From Capronia americana (lineage: Eukaryota > Ascomycota > Eurotiomycetes > Chaetothyriales > Herpotrichiellaceae), in the NCBI GenBank assembly GCA_016110215.1, contig JADWQD010000016.1, positions 496,001-560,000 on the forward strand: 64,000 nucleotides of DNA, written 5' to 3'. Positions 53,728 to 62,961 of this stretch are shown here, piece after piece. How positions within the stretch are numbered: position 1 is the stretch's first letter; every line of letters begins with the position of its first letter. The notes under the pieces are model-generated. The model was not told where the DNA came from, did not search any database, and saw nothing but the letters and a program-made list of their open reading frames with translations. The position numbers were made by a program, and so were the translations under genes.

Positions 53728-55041
53728 CTATACTGGCTGTGGTTGTAGCACTCTAGGTGATAGCACTTTTACTAGCAAGGCTTGGTATACCTTCACCACC
53801 TCCGTTGGCTTTGGATATCGCATCATGTTTCTCACCGATCTCGGGACTTCATCGAGTCTCAGCTCGGTAGATCGACACCTCCTGTATCCTTCACGACCTG
53901 GTCGCAGATAGAGTTGAACACGATGGAGTTTTCCGTCCTCGCCTCGTTGCCAGCAGTTAAGAGGATAAATGTCGTTCAAGCCTTGATATTCCACTATCTC
54001 TCTCATGATAAAAGCCGCTATCGTAAGGCCCACCATGACCCCAACAGTCCATAGTGGAATTGCAACCGTCTTCTTGAATATTAGTGGCGCCGGCGGAAGA
54101 TGAATGGCCTCTTGCGGTGCAGCGAGGCTGACCGGCCGCCCAACCCTGCCAATCGCCTCACCGACGAGGGTGAAATGCTGTGACTCTGCAAAGCAACAAG
54201 GGTGTGGCGCCAGCAGGCCCCATTCATCACGACGCCATCCGTCAAGTGCCCAGCTTTGACTCTTGGCTCCGATGAAATCATGGGGCATCCTCCACGCGAA
54301 GAGGGAGTCATCGTCAGATTTTTCAAGCAGGATTTTCTGCAGCCGTTCAAAGGCATGCTCACGCTCACCCTCGCCGTAGATTATTGCCATGGTAGTAACG
54401 TGGAAAATCCCCAACATGGAGTAGGCCAAATCTTCTTTGCGTTTTGTCGTGCGATTCGCCATCCAGCTCATTCTGGTCGCGATGCAGGCGCTGCGAAATG
54501 CGGTGCCACCGCAGAGATACTTGACATCAATTCCTGTGACGGTCTGTAGCTCATTCACCAGCTGGGACCTTGTGCCAAGGTCGTTCCACTTCATGTCGTA
54601 GAAACTTAGCTCCCGGGGCGCGAGCAGCTCCTGGAGAGTCCAGCCGCGTCTAAACCATTCCGAGTCCTCGGTCGAACCTTCAATTTTGAAGATTCGGGAA
54701 GGATCCGGGTCTTTCCTCACATCACATAGGTAGGCTAGGCAGATCTCGGCGTTACGATACCAGTAAAACATCGAACTGATTGCCTCGCTAAGCTCTGTGC
54801 TGCTCGATTTATCGATACAGCAGGTGTCAATCCAGATCCAGTCGTGTTTCAAGTCCTTTGCGACTTTGCAGCTCTGCTGTATCTTGGCCCAGCCTGATCT
54901 GTCGAGCGACCGGCCCTCATTGAAGTCTTTGAATGATATCTCCTCATTCTCCACCCATCTGTGTGAAAGGATCGCGTAATTGGGAACCTCGCCATCGGAG
55001 AATTCCTGCTGACGGATGTCGGTGGTATGAATGAGACGCAT
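53728..55041 (-). CDS. HET-domain protein with C-terminal membrane segment
   Basis: Single exon; 437 aa from ATG 55041 (MRLIHTTD, the usual HET-gene opening), or 450 aa from ATG 55080. Numbering here is from 55080. The HET domain spans about 14-195: YAILSHRWVENEEISF, WIWIDTCCIDKSSSTELSEA, WFRRGWTLQELLAP. It is followed by the conserved trailing block EDLAYSMLGIFHVTTMAIIYG and WRMPHDF. A single hydrophobic helix (about 338-358, TVAIPLWTVGVMVGLTIAAF) follows a Pro-rich linker, with a short basic C-terminus after it. Membrane anchoring of a HET protein would place signalling at a membrane. No ankyrin, WD40 or NACHT part. Confidence 0.83.
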   Translation of the reverse strand: MRLIHTTDIRQQEFSDGEVPNYAILSHRWVENEEISFKDFNEGRSLDRSGWAKIQQSCKVAKDLKHDWIWIDTCCIDKSSSTELSEAISSMFYWYRNAEICLAYLCDVRKDPDPSRIFKIEGSTEDSEWFRRGWTLQELLAPRELSFYDMKWNDLGTRSQLVNELQTVTGIDVKYLCGGTAFRSACIATRMSWMANRTTKRKEDLAYSMLGIFHVTTMAIIYGEGEREHAFERLQKILLEKSDDDSLFAWRMPHDFIGAKSQSWALDGWRRDEWGLLAPHPCCFAESQHFTLVGEAIGRVGRPVSLAAPQEAIHLPPAPLIFKKTVAIPLWTVGVMVGLTIAAFIMREIVEYQGLNDIYPLNCWQRGEDGKLHRVQLYLRPGREGYRRCRSTELRLDEVPRSVRNMMRYPKPTEVVKVYQALLVKVLSPRVLQPQPV

Positions 55042-55876
55042 CTTCACGTTGTTGTGTGATAGAGTTTGGATTGTCCACAATTACTTAGACCTGCCATAAG
55101 CCCAAGAAATGATGATTCATACGTATGCGAGACCCCGGCAAGGGTTTTACGCGCGACGAATCAAGTGAGGCTGATGCAGAGCCAGCCACCTTGGGGGCGA
55201 AGTCAATGACTGTGCAACGTCTCGCCTAGCAGGGAGGTGGCAGGAAACCCTGCCACCATGATTACGTGGAGCACATGAGCAGCATGTCTGAGACGAGTCG
55301 ATCCCTGTCATAAGCGAAATAGAATCTGAAAGCTGAGGGCTACGGTAACGCTATCTTGTCAATACAAAAATATATTAACGCACGTGACTCACGTGTAGCC
55401 TGCGTCTTTAGCACAAGCCATCGTAGGTTAATTCGGAGGGTGCCTCCTCCAGGCAGCGGCATGGGGTTGCTAAAGCCACGCGCAGGCTTAGCTGAGACAA
55501 TGTTAGAGGTAAATTAGCAACTATAGGCGGGTGCCAGTGACGGGGCTCCCTGGCCCGGATTGGGGCACGATGGATTCGTTGCTCGGGCTTCGTTGACGCT
55601 ATGATCAGTCACGTGCCGGACTGGCTCAGGTTCAAGCGGCGAGGCTCAGGTCGTGCTCAGGTCCAGAGATGGAAATGGAAAGTGCTCGCGTCGAGATTCC
55701 GACGTCGAACTACCTGTTTCCTAACTTTGACCTTTGCAAATTAGAGACCAACTCTCAACCACGTTCAGCGCGGTCATGCGAGTATGACATTTGGCTGGTA
55801 CAAATTCAGCGATGAGAACCGTCAAGAGGATTGAGAGTCGAGGACATAGCAGTAGCCTCGCAGGGTAAAGGACTAT
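55042..55876. other. intergenic with solo repeat arm
   Basis: About 0.8 kb between the HET gene's start and the 3' end of the HeLo-pseudokinase gene. It holds the HET promoter side (55042-55400), CACGTGA motifs near 55381 and 55611, and a solo arm of the dispersed palindrome family at about 55611-55715. Confidence 0.5.
55611..55715 (+). repeat. solo arm of the CACGTG palindrome family
   Basis: CACGTG, then GGCTCAGGT-type short repeats, then GATGGAAATGGAAAGTGCTC and GCGTCGAGATTCCGACGTCG. The last ~55 bp are almost identical to 53236-53290; the opposite arm is absent. Confidence 0.75.
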
Positions 55877-57529
55877 TTATACCCTACAGTTGCTCAGCTT
55901 CTGCAGAACCTTCGCAAAGAATTTACGACTCAGGTCAACGCCGTTGTCTCCAGGTTGGACATCAAAGTTGCCAGTCAAGCATACCTGAACTGCGCCTCGA
56001 TACGAAGAACCCATCGCGCCGCCCACTGCATCCATAACATGGCCGTCGAGAAAGGTGTTCTTCATTTCTGCCATGGTCATGTCTTGTGTGATCAGATCCT
56101 TCAACGGAGTCCACAGCGCTATTTCCAGCAGCACAACTCCCAGACTGTATATATCATGGACACGGTTGAAGTCGTGCAGAAGTATGTCAGGATGATAGTA
56201 TAGATTCAGTTCAAAATGATCCGTCGGTCTGTCCCTGAGTGACGCTTGAGCCTCAGGCCGCGAGTATTCGAAGCCGGTCAAGAAAGGCTCATTGACGACT
56301 GGTTCTTGACTAGTTCCACCAAGAAGAAAGAGTATGTTGTCACTCCGGAAGCCCTTATGCAGCCATTTTGAGGCGTGCATCAAGGACATCGCGGACGCCA
56401 GCTTGTAGGCGAGTTCGAATCTCGCGTCCAGGAAGGGGAAGAAGGTATCACGGCCTTGTATCAGCTGGATAAGTGTCCGAGGTCCTTCTGACGACATAGA
56501 GAGGTGGCTAGGCACGCTGAAAACAAAGCCGAACCGCTCGCTAATGGAAGTAGGGATATCGTCTCGATTGTCTTTGATCAGTCCCTGACAAGGCGGAAGC
56601 GAGTATTCAGCCGCCTGCGAAGCTGCGGCTGTGACGAGCATCTTAGATAGTGCGTAAATACGGGAGGTGATTAGTTTCTGGTTCTCAGCAGAGAGATCGC
56701 TCTTCACATCTCGCCATTCAATCCAGCTGCGTAAGCCCAGGTGATCTTTAAGCTTGAAGCAGCCCGTGGTACGGGTACCGTCCCGCTGAACTTCATCTGG
56801 CTTGAAGCAATCCTTGTACAGGAACAACACTGTCGGGTTCTGGCTCTGATCTGAGCTCTCTTGCAACAACTTCAGCTGTGCAGAGAGCTTCACCAGCGGG
56901 TCCGCCGAGGTGCTTTGAGCAAGGACTTGAAGAGTCAAGGTCTCTTTGATCTGAGGTAATAAGGATGCTGACAAGGCTGCGGCTAGCGATTTCGTCTCAG
57001 CGCCCCGGGTCAGATCCCGCAGGTCAACGTTCAAGCTCTTCATGTATTGGACAATCTCGGTGAATTTCTCCTTATCCCGAGTCGCCCAGCGAAACTTGTG
57101 CTCTTGCTTAACCTTGTCGCGAGAGTCTTTCAGATCCACCGCCACGACTTTCGTGGATCTGAGCTCGGCAGCATCTTTGCTGTTTATGTTGTCCTCGGTG
57201 GTCTGCATACCATAACGGATTGTATAGTCTTTCGCTCGCTCGGTACAAGCCTTCATCTCTCCGAGGATACCCGCAACCATTCTTCTTGTCGCTAATGATT
57301 CCGCAGCGAGGAGGGACTCGTCGCCATCATCTACCCTACAGTCTTCGCCCCAGACAGCTGTCTTCTGTACCTCGACGAAATACTCCAGAGCAAGGGTTCT
57401 TTGGCCGTTGTCCTTCTCAATGATGTCAGCGACTAGGTTTGCAGAATCTACCACACCCTTGAAGGCTAGCAAGATGCTCGCAACGGCAAGGCCTGTTCCG
57501 AGGCCGAGACTTATCGGCTCCACAGGCAT
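55877..57529 (-). CDS. HeLo-domain/pseudokinase fusion protein (MLKL-like architecture)
   Basis: Single exon, 550 aa. Residues about 1-210 resemble the HeLo (prion-inhibition and propagation) domain of HET-S: an N-terminal Gly/Ala-rich helix (SLGLGTGLAVASILLAFKGV), helical blocks including VWGEDC and HKFRWATRDKEKFTEIVQYM. Residues about 290-550 form a protein-kinase C-lobe-like fold: ELAYKLASAMSLMHASKWLH, then HKGFRSDN in place of HRDxxxxN (391-398), TGF in place of DFG (418-420), and the F-helix DIYSLGVVLLEI (459-470). With both catalytic aspartates lost it should be a pseudokinase. HeLo domains insert in membranes to kill cells. The gene is divergent to a kinase gene. Confidence 0.82.
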   Translation of the reverse strand: MPVEPISLGLGTGLAVASILLAFKGVVDSANLVADIIEKDNGQRTLALEYFVEVQKTAVWGEDCRVDDGDESLLAAESLATRRMVAGILGEMKACTERAKDYTIRYGMQTTEDNINSKDAAELRSTKVVAVDLKDSRDKVKQEHKFRWATRDKEKFTEIVQYMKSLNVDLRDLTRGAETKSLAAALSASLLPQIKETLTLQVLAQSTSADPLVKLSAQLKLLQESSDQSQNPTVLFLYKDCFKPDEVQRDGTRTTGCFKLKDHLGLRSWIEWRDVKSDLSAENQKLITSRIYALSKMLVTAAASQAAEYSLPPCQGLIKDNRDDIPTSISERFGFVFSVPSHLSMSSEGPRTLIQLIQGRDTFFPFLDARFELAYKLASAMSLMHASKWLHKGFRSDNILFLLGGTSQEPVVNEPFLTGFEYSRPEAQASLRDRPTDHFELNLYYHPDILLHDFNRVHDIYSLGVVLLEIALWTPLKDLITQDMTMAEMKNTFLDGHVMDAVGGAMGSSYRGAVQVCLTGNFDVQPGDNGVDLSRKFFAKVLQKLSNCRV

Positions 57530-57872
57530 GTTGTTGCTGTGTCTTTATTTGTACGTAGTAGATCTCCAGGTGACTTGTGATCAAGCTCTTGAGGCTGATC
57601 GAGTGTCCCTGGGATGGCAGAATGTTAGAGCATCTCGAGCAGCAATGTACAGGATGTCCTTTGGGCAGCGTGGGGGCTGAGCCGAACCAATCAACAGGCT
57701 GGTTATCGTGCTCGTGTTGGCGCCTGAGGCTGGGAAGGACAATTTCGTTCAGCCGCACTCGAAGCATCGGACTCTGCAACATAGTCCTTGAGTTGATCAG
57801 TTGGAAAGTCAAGAATCGTCTCACTGAGAACGAAGGCTGTTTGATAGAGGTAGGGACAAGCTTCTTGTGAAG
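57530..57872. promoter_or_regulatory. bidirectional promoter of the HeLo-pseudokinase/kinase pair
   Basis: Only 343 bp separate the two divergent start codons, so both genes must share or overlap their control elements. A CCAAT pentamer lies at about 57687. No TATA box is obvious. Co-expression is inferred from spacing only. Confidence 0.55.
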
Positions 57873-59249
57873 ATGCTTGCTTATCGTCCCCGCTTGGGAC
57901 CTCGGCAGGCCACGACGTCGGAGTCCACAAGTGCTGATCCTTCTACACAAAGTCTGATACCCACGCGTCTGGCGCAGTTATCTTTGCGGCCAAGTACCAG
58001 TCAGCAGCAGCCACTTACCGCAACAGCGGGCTACTTAAAGGCCGATGACCTTCTCCGTCTCCGACTCCTTGCCGCATATCTCAACGTTCCTATCTTCAAT
58101 CTTCCGGAGAAATTCGGTGTCCAAGCTTCAGCACCCCGATGGAACCGAGGCGAAAACGAACGCGTTCCTTATGTCCTTGGAACGGGCGTCTCTTGTACCG
58201 TGGTACAGCATGAGACAGATGACTCCACGACCAAAGCAGTCGAGTCTGGGACCATCGTCGCCCTGAAAAGATACACCCATGATGCATCTACGGATGATCT
58301 AGCTTCAGATAAGGGGCTGGCGGAAGTCATTCTACAAGACCTGCGGGTGCTCTGCCATCCGCGACTGCGTTCACATGAGAACTTCTGTCGCTTGTTATAC
58401 ATTTCGTGGGAGCCATACTCCCTTATTCCTGCGTTGGCTCTAGAGCTCGCCGCGTTCGGCACGCTCCACGATGCCCTGGCAAGCGAATTTAAGATGTCGT
58501 GGCTGCAGAAGTGTCATGTCAGTCTGGACATCACGTTAGGCTTGCACCATCTCCATGATTGTGGCCTCGTGCACGGTGACATTAAACCAGCCAACATCAT
58601 GCTTCAAGAACACAATTCTCGGCAAGTTGTCGCGAAATTGATGGATTTCTCTGGAGTTACGGATACTGTCCACTATGGCACAGCCACGCATTCACAATTC
58701 ATGTCTCGAATGTGGCTTCCTCCGGAGAAGCTCCTCGCGAGATCGAAGATCGACTACAAGAAGGCGGACACGTACGCCTACGGAATGGTGATGACTCAGA
58801 TATGGTGCGATATAGATTTTGAGGTCTATGAATGTTACCTGGAAACTCTGGTGCCAGAGTTCTTCACAGTGACGGAGAAGCAAACGCTAATGCTATACTA
58901 CAAGTGTTGTCCCAAGACTGATGCCAACAGCCTACTGAACCATTCGCGCACCCTGATAGCTGCTAGCGACGATTACTCGCGGAGCAGACTGGTTGGTTTT
59001 CCTCTCGAGGTTGTTCAGGAAGGAACTTTGGTCCCGGACCCGAACGAACGATGGGATTTCGAGCAGATTCTTCAACAATTCCATGACTTCGCTCAAGATC
59101 AAGGTCGCGAAATTCCGTAAGCCTTCGGCGTTTATTGAAACGTGCAGCAGTCTAACGTCTTACGACCAGGGTTTGCCTCGACACCACGAGCATTCTGCGC
59201 GAAGAAAACGAGTTTTGGAATTACGCAAGCAGATGGAGTTTCTTCTTAA
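57873..59249 (+). CDS. protein kinase, N-terminal part of a kinase-Sel1/ankyrin gene
   Basis: Exon 1 is 57873-59116. A 53 bp intron (GTAAGC, branch TCTAACG, ACCAG) leads to exon 2 from 59170. Kinase signatures in order: Gly-rich LGTGVSCTV (102-110), VALKRY (Lys132), Glu in GLAEVILQDL (151), HGDIKPANIML (Asp236, Asn241), DFSG (Asp258, with DFG Gly as Ser), PPEKLL and the F-helix Asp299. Residues for ATP and metal binding are intact, so activity is plausible. Exon 2 adds TTSILREENEFWNYASRWS, which leads into the Sel1-like/ankyrin region, but the frame does not join cleanly (see findings). The in-frame GTG at 57867 is not used; the first ATG is 57873. Confidence 0.75.
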
Positions 59250-59292
59250 GTACGCCCTGAGGATGTGTGCGCCATCACTAACAGATTGCTAG

Positions 59293-62139
59293 GTCTTTGG
59301 CGACTTGTTCGATAAAGCCAGCGATGAACACAAGAAAGTAGTGCTACAGTACATGGTTAAAGCAGCTGGACCTCCCGAGGCTGCCGATAACCTGTTGATT
59401 CCTGGTACGGAATCCGACTATCAGGAGAAAGACCGCCTGCTCAATCTCCTTTGGCAAAATACAAGAGCTGAGATTGCACGTTCGCCAAAGCAGAAGTACA
59501 AAAGCAATCTCTATTATCAGATCGCCATGTGCTACTTCATGGGTCTGGGAACCAAAATCGATGAGGTCGAAGCATTAAAATACCTTGCAATGGCTGCGAA
59601 GAACTTTGCGCGTAGAGCCATGTTCATGTTCACTTCTGTTGAGGCATCTACCAATGCTGCACCGATACCACATATGCCGCACCGGCTTTTGTTGAGTATT
59701 GCTTACCTCAACGACAGCACCGAAAGCGTCGACCTGCTCAAAAAATCGTACCCGAGCTTGCTAGCCATTCTCAAAACAATACGATTTGAGAAAGGGCTGA
59801 CACTGCATCGAACCATCTGCGATAAGACAGCGGACATCCAAGGGGACGTCAGCACAGGCCCTCCCGCTAGATCAAACGACATTTTCGAGCTCATCAACTC
59901 GGAAGATATCGACGCCCTGCAACGGCTACTGAATGATGATCCATCACTCGCCTCAGAAATCAAGTACGGACTGTCAACGTTGCATGCTTTGTCTTTGATT
60001 TCAGACGAAGTAGCCATGCAGATGGCAACAGTCCTGCTGACAGCGGGTGCTTCCTTGGACGCCTTTTCATACGAGTCGCACCAGCCTTCCAAGAACCGCC
60101 TTGGTATCGGCCATGGGACTCCGCTGACCTGGGCTGTTACTAAACAGAAGCCGAGACTGTTCGCTTCACTCGTGCAGTGGCACATCCAACACGAAACTTT
60201 ACCGAATGTAGGCAGGAGATCATTGGGTTTCCTTCCTCTCTATTACGGACAATCCGAAATGGCTCGATATCTGATCGAGGTTCAGTCCAAAATGGTGCAA
60301 TCAGATGAAGCTCGTGCAAAAGAGTTTTTCTGGTCCATTGGATCAGAGAACATTCCCGATGATCGTCAGGGCGACTTCGATTTCGGCGCTCCTCAAGCAG
60401 AAGCGGCCCAAGCCATGCAAGGCCTCTCATGGAGAGATCTTCACGCGTATCAATTACACGCAGCCTTGGAGAAGAATGACACAAACACGGTTCTGCGACG
60501 TTGGCTGCTAGGCGGCAACTACCGGCACTCCCGAATGGATATAGCCAATCTTGTGGCTCAATGGGTCACCGAATTTGTTGATATCCCCGACATCCATGAG
60601 AATCCGATTAGCGAAGCCATACTGAAGGGCGACGGTATATCTTTGTTGGCTTTCATGGATACTTTGAAGCTTAAGGGCTACGATTTAGACCAGATTCTTG
60701 GACCGCAGGGGGTCTTGAGGCGTGGAGTCTCTTCGCCTTTGAAATGGTCTGTGCTTCATGGCACATTATCAGCTCGCAGCATGGAAGCATTTACCATGCT
60801 ATTACCGCGCTTTCGACATCTTATTGAGGTGCCTTCCGATGCTGGACATACAGCTCTTATCAGAGCCTCTGGAGGCGGTAACGTTGAAGCTGTTCGAAAC
60901 CTTCTCGAATATAATGCCAACGTCCTTCACTACGCCAAGAATGGAGCGAACGCTCTTGTAGTAGCATTGGCCTTCAACTATCGATCAATCGCCGAACTGC
61001 TTCTCACAAAATGTGAAGTCTCGACAGCGCTGGGCCCAAACTCGCACGGAGTGACCGCGTTTGGACAAGTGCTGGGAACATACCTCTCCGGTCGCCGGCA
61101 GATCCAGATATCAACTTTCGACTTTTTCCGCCAACACAATGCGTTAAGCTTTACACCAGATGGCAAGGACAACATTTGGCGTCTGATTTTCATCAAAGAC
61201 CGCGCAAGCCTTGCTGAGCACAGAGCAGCTGATCTTCGGCTCTTTAGATACTTCCTTCGTGATGACGTGTTTGGTAGACATATCAATGATCTTGATAGGA
61301 CTGGTCGGACCGCTTTGCACTATGCTGCATATTACAACCACTTCGAAGCACTGGAGATACTCCTGGATCATCATGCATCTGTGAACATCGAGAATCTACC
61401 AGCCGATGAAAGTGGACAGCGACACGGCGGAAAGACAGCAGCAGACTTTGCGCTCCTAGCGCGGGCATCTGGCCCTCCCAAACGTGTGCTGGCTGGAGGA
61501 GCGCAAGAGGTCAGAGCATGGCAGAACCGGAATGAAGTTATGCTTAAGTTGCTTGTCGACCGAGGCGCAGAATCCGGTAGTGGCGACAATGGTTACAACT
61601 TCATGGAAATTGCCAAGATCAAAGATCCACAGACATTCAGATGTGTTCATATCCAAAATTTGGCAAGTAAGTCAACTTTTTGTTACTCTATATCTCTTCT
61701 TCCCCAGCTTAATGAGACTATAGGACCACCTCGAGGAGAGTTGACTTGGCGAGGAAAATGGCCGAAGCGAATTCCTAACTGTCTGTCCAAGACGTCTCAT
61801 TCTCCAAATCAACCTAAACCATGGCGAGACGATGACTCGGATGATTCGGAGACGCCAGACTCGCAAACGCAAATTTCACAGACAGAGCCAATTCTTTACC
61901 GCACCCCTGGGGGGAGAAAGATGCGAATTTCACCTCGAAACCTCACTCTACTCGGTCCCATTCTGGGCGACGCCCAGGGCCCTACGTACAGCGAGGAAGA
62001 CAAGCAAAGAGGCTACGACCTTCTGCAGAAGGCCCACACTTTCATTGCCGCCAGACGAGCAGAGCAGGAGGGCACGCAAGTTACTGACCGCCCGCAGCCG
62101 CAAAGGGTTTTCACACAGACAAATGTGGAGAAGAGCTAG
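59293..62139 (+). CDS. Sel1-like and ankyrin-repeat region, C-terminal part of the kinase gene
   Basis: Open from 59293 (phase 0, after TTGCTAG) to TAG 62139, about 948 codons, with a probable in-frame 57 bp intron at 61667-61723 (GTAAGT...CTATAG). No ATG context suits an independent start near the 5' end, so I read it as the continuation of the upstream kinase. It begins VFGDLFDKASDEHKKVVLQY, has a Sel1-like helix pair (YYQIAMCYFMGLGTKIDEVEA) and then scattered ankyrin repeats: STLHALSLISDEVAMQMATV, GHTALIRASGGGNVEAVRNL, GRTALHYAAYYNHFEALEIL and GKTAADFALLAR. The C-terminus is polar. Such repeats usually recognise ligands in fungal NLR-like and incompatibility proteins. Confidence 0.7.
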   Translation, partial: VFGDLFDKASDEHKKVVLQYMVKAAGPPEAADNLLIPGTESDYQEKDRLLNLLWQNTRAEIARSPKQKYKSNLYYQIAMCYFMGLGTKIDEVEALKYLAMAAKNFARRAMFMFTSVEASTNAAPIPHMPHRLLLSIAYLNDSTESVDLLKKSYPSLLAILKTIRFEKGLTLHRTICDKTADIQGDVSTGPPARSNDIFELINSEDIDALQRLLNDDPSLASEIKYGLSTLHALSLISDEVAMQMATVLLTAGASLDAFSYESHQPSKNRLGIGHGTPLTWAVTKQKPRLFASLVQWHIQHETLPNVGRRSLGFLPLYYGQSEMARYLIEVQSKMVQSDEARAKEFFWSIGSENIPDDRQGDFDFGAPQAEAAQAMQGLSWRDLHAYQLHAALEKNDTNTVLRRWLLGGNYRHSRMDIANLVAQWVTEFVDIPDIHENPISEAILKGDGISLLAFMDTLKLKGYDLDQILGPQGVLRRGVSSPLKWSVLHGTLSARSMEAFTMLLPRFRHLIEVPSDAGHTALIRASGGGNVEAVRNLLEYNANVLHYAKNGANALVVALAFNYRSIAELLLTKCEVSTALGPNSHGVTAFGQVLGTYLSGRRQIQISTFDFFRQHNALSFTPDGKDNIWRLIFIKDRASLAEHRAADLRLFRYFLRDDVFGRHINDLDRTGRTALHYAAYYNHFEALEILLDHHASVNIENLPADESGQRHGGKTAADFALLARASGPPKRVLAGGAQEVRAWQNRNEVMLKLLVDRGAESGSGDNGYNFMEIAKIKDPQTFRCVHIQNLASKSTFCYSISLLPQLNETIGPPRGELTWRGKWPKRIPNCLSKTSHSPNQPKPWRDDDSDDSETPDSQTQISQTEPILYRTPGGRKMRISPRNLTLLGPILGDAQGPTYSEEDKQRGYDLLQKAHTFIAARRAEQEGTQVTDRPQPQRVFTQTNVEKS

Positions 62140-62961
62140 GATACCACGCAATCTGAAAATAACGTCCTGCATTTTCCGAGTCTAAATCTTCCTCATTGTG
62201 ACCTTCGACCTATCTGTATCAGTCATCTCTTTCCCCTCCTTGCCTTCTCACTCTTGGTTCCGTTTTCCCCCTTCTCCCGTTGAGTTCCTTGCTTTTTGGT
62301 GTTCCCCGTCCCTCTCCTCTTTTCCCTCATTCCAGCTTAGCTTGTGGCCGGGAGTGTAAGGCGGAGTGTAATTCGAGGCCGGCCGACTAATGACGAACCA
62401 AAGTCTCCGCGAGACCATACCTAGATGGTCACGCCCGTCCTCAAAAGGAAGAACAGGACTAGGTATTATGGCATGTGACCATGTTGGTCGAGGATGCCAT
62501 CAATGCCGTTCATCTTTCTTTCCATGAGAGTCAAATGATATGGTGAGACAAGGCGGACCGTAATTGACAGAAGGAACTCTAGAAGGCTAACGTGGACCTC
62601 ATTTTGACGGTATATCACCAGCGAAAACTCGTCGGCACCGCGACTTTTGAGACCTCACCGAAGACTGAGCCACAGACAGCGCTGGCCAGATGTCCACCCG
62701 TAGAAGCCAGTTCGGAGTCAAAAGACCTCGTTGGGATTCGGCCGCAATGACCCAGCTGCGACGCTGATTCATCTGAGATCGAGCTGCTGCCTACCATTTT
62801 TCGACCTGTCGACCCGAGCGGTGACGTTCTCCCACAAAATGCCCACACCAGTCACGAAGCTGGCTTTCAAAGCGACAAGCCTCAAAATCCATTATGTCAG
62901 GCATCGCTCCTGGATCCTCTTGTTTGGTCGGGCTCCTGAAAGATGCGCAGGCACCAAAAGA
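62140..62961. other. intergenic spacer at the right side of the island
   Basis: About 0.8 kb downstream of the kinase/ankyrin gene. A pyrimidine-rich run at 62220-62320 is probably 3' UTR. No gene was recognised. Confidence 0.4.
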
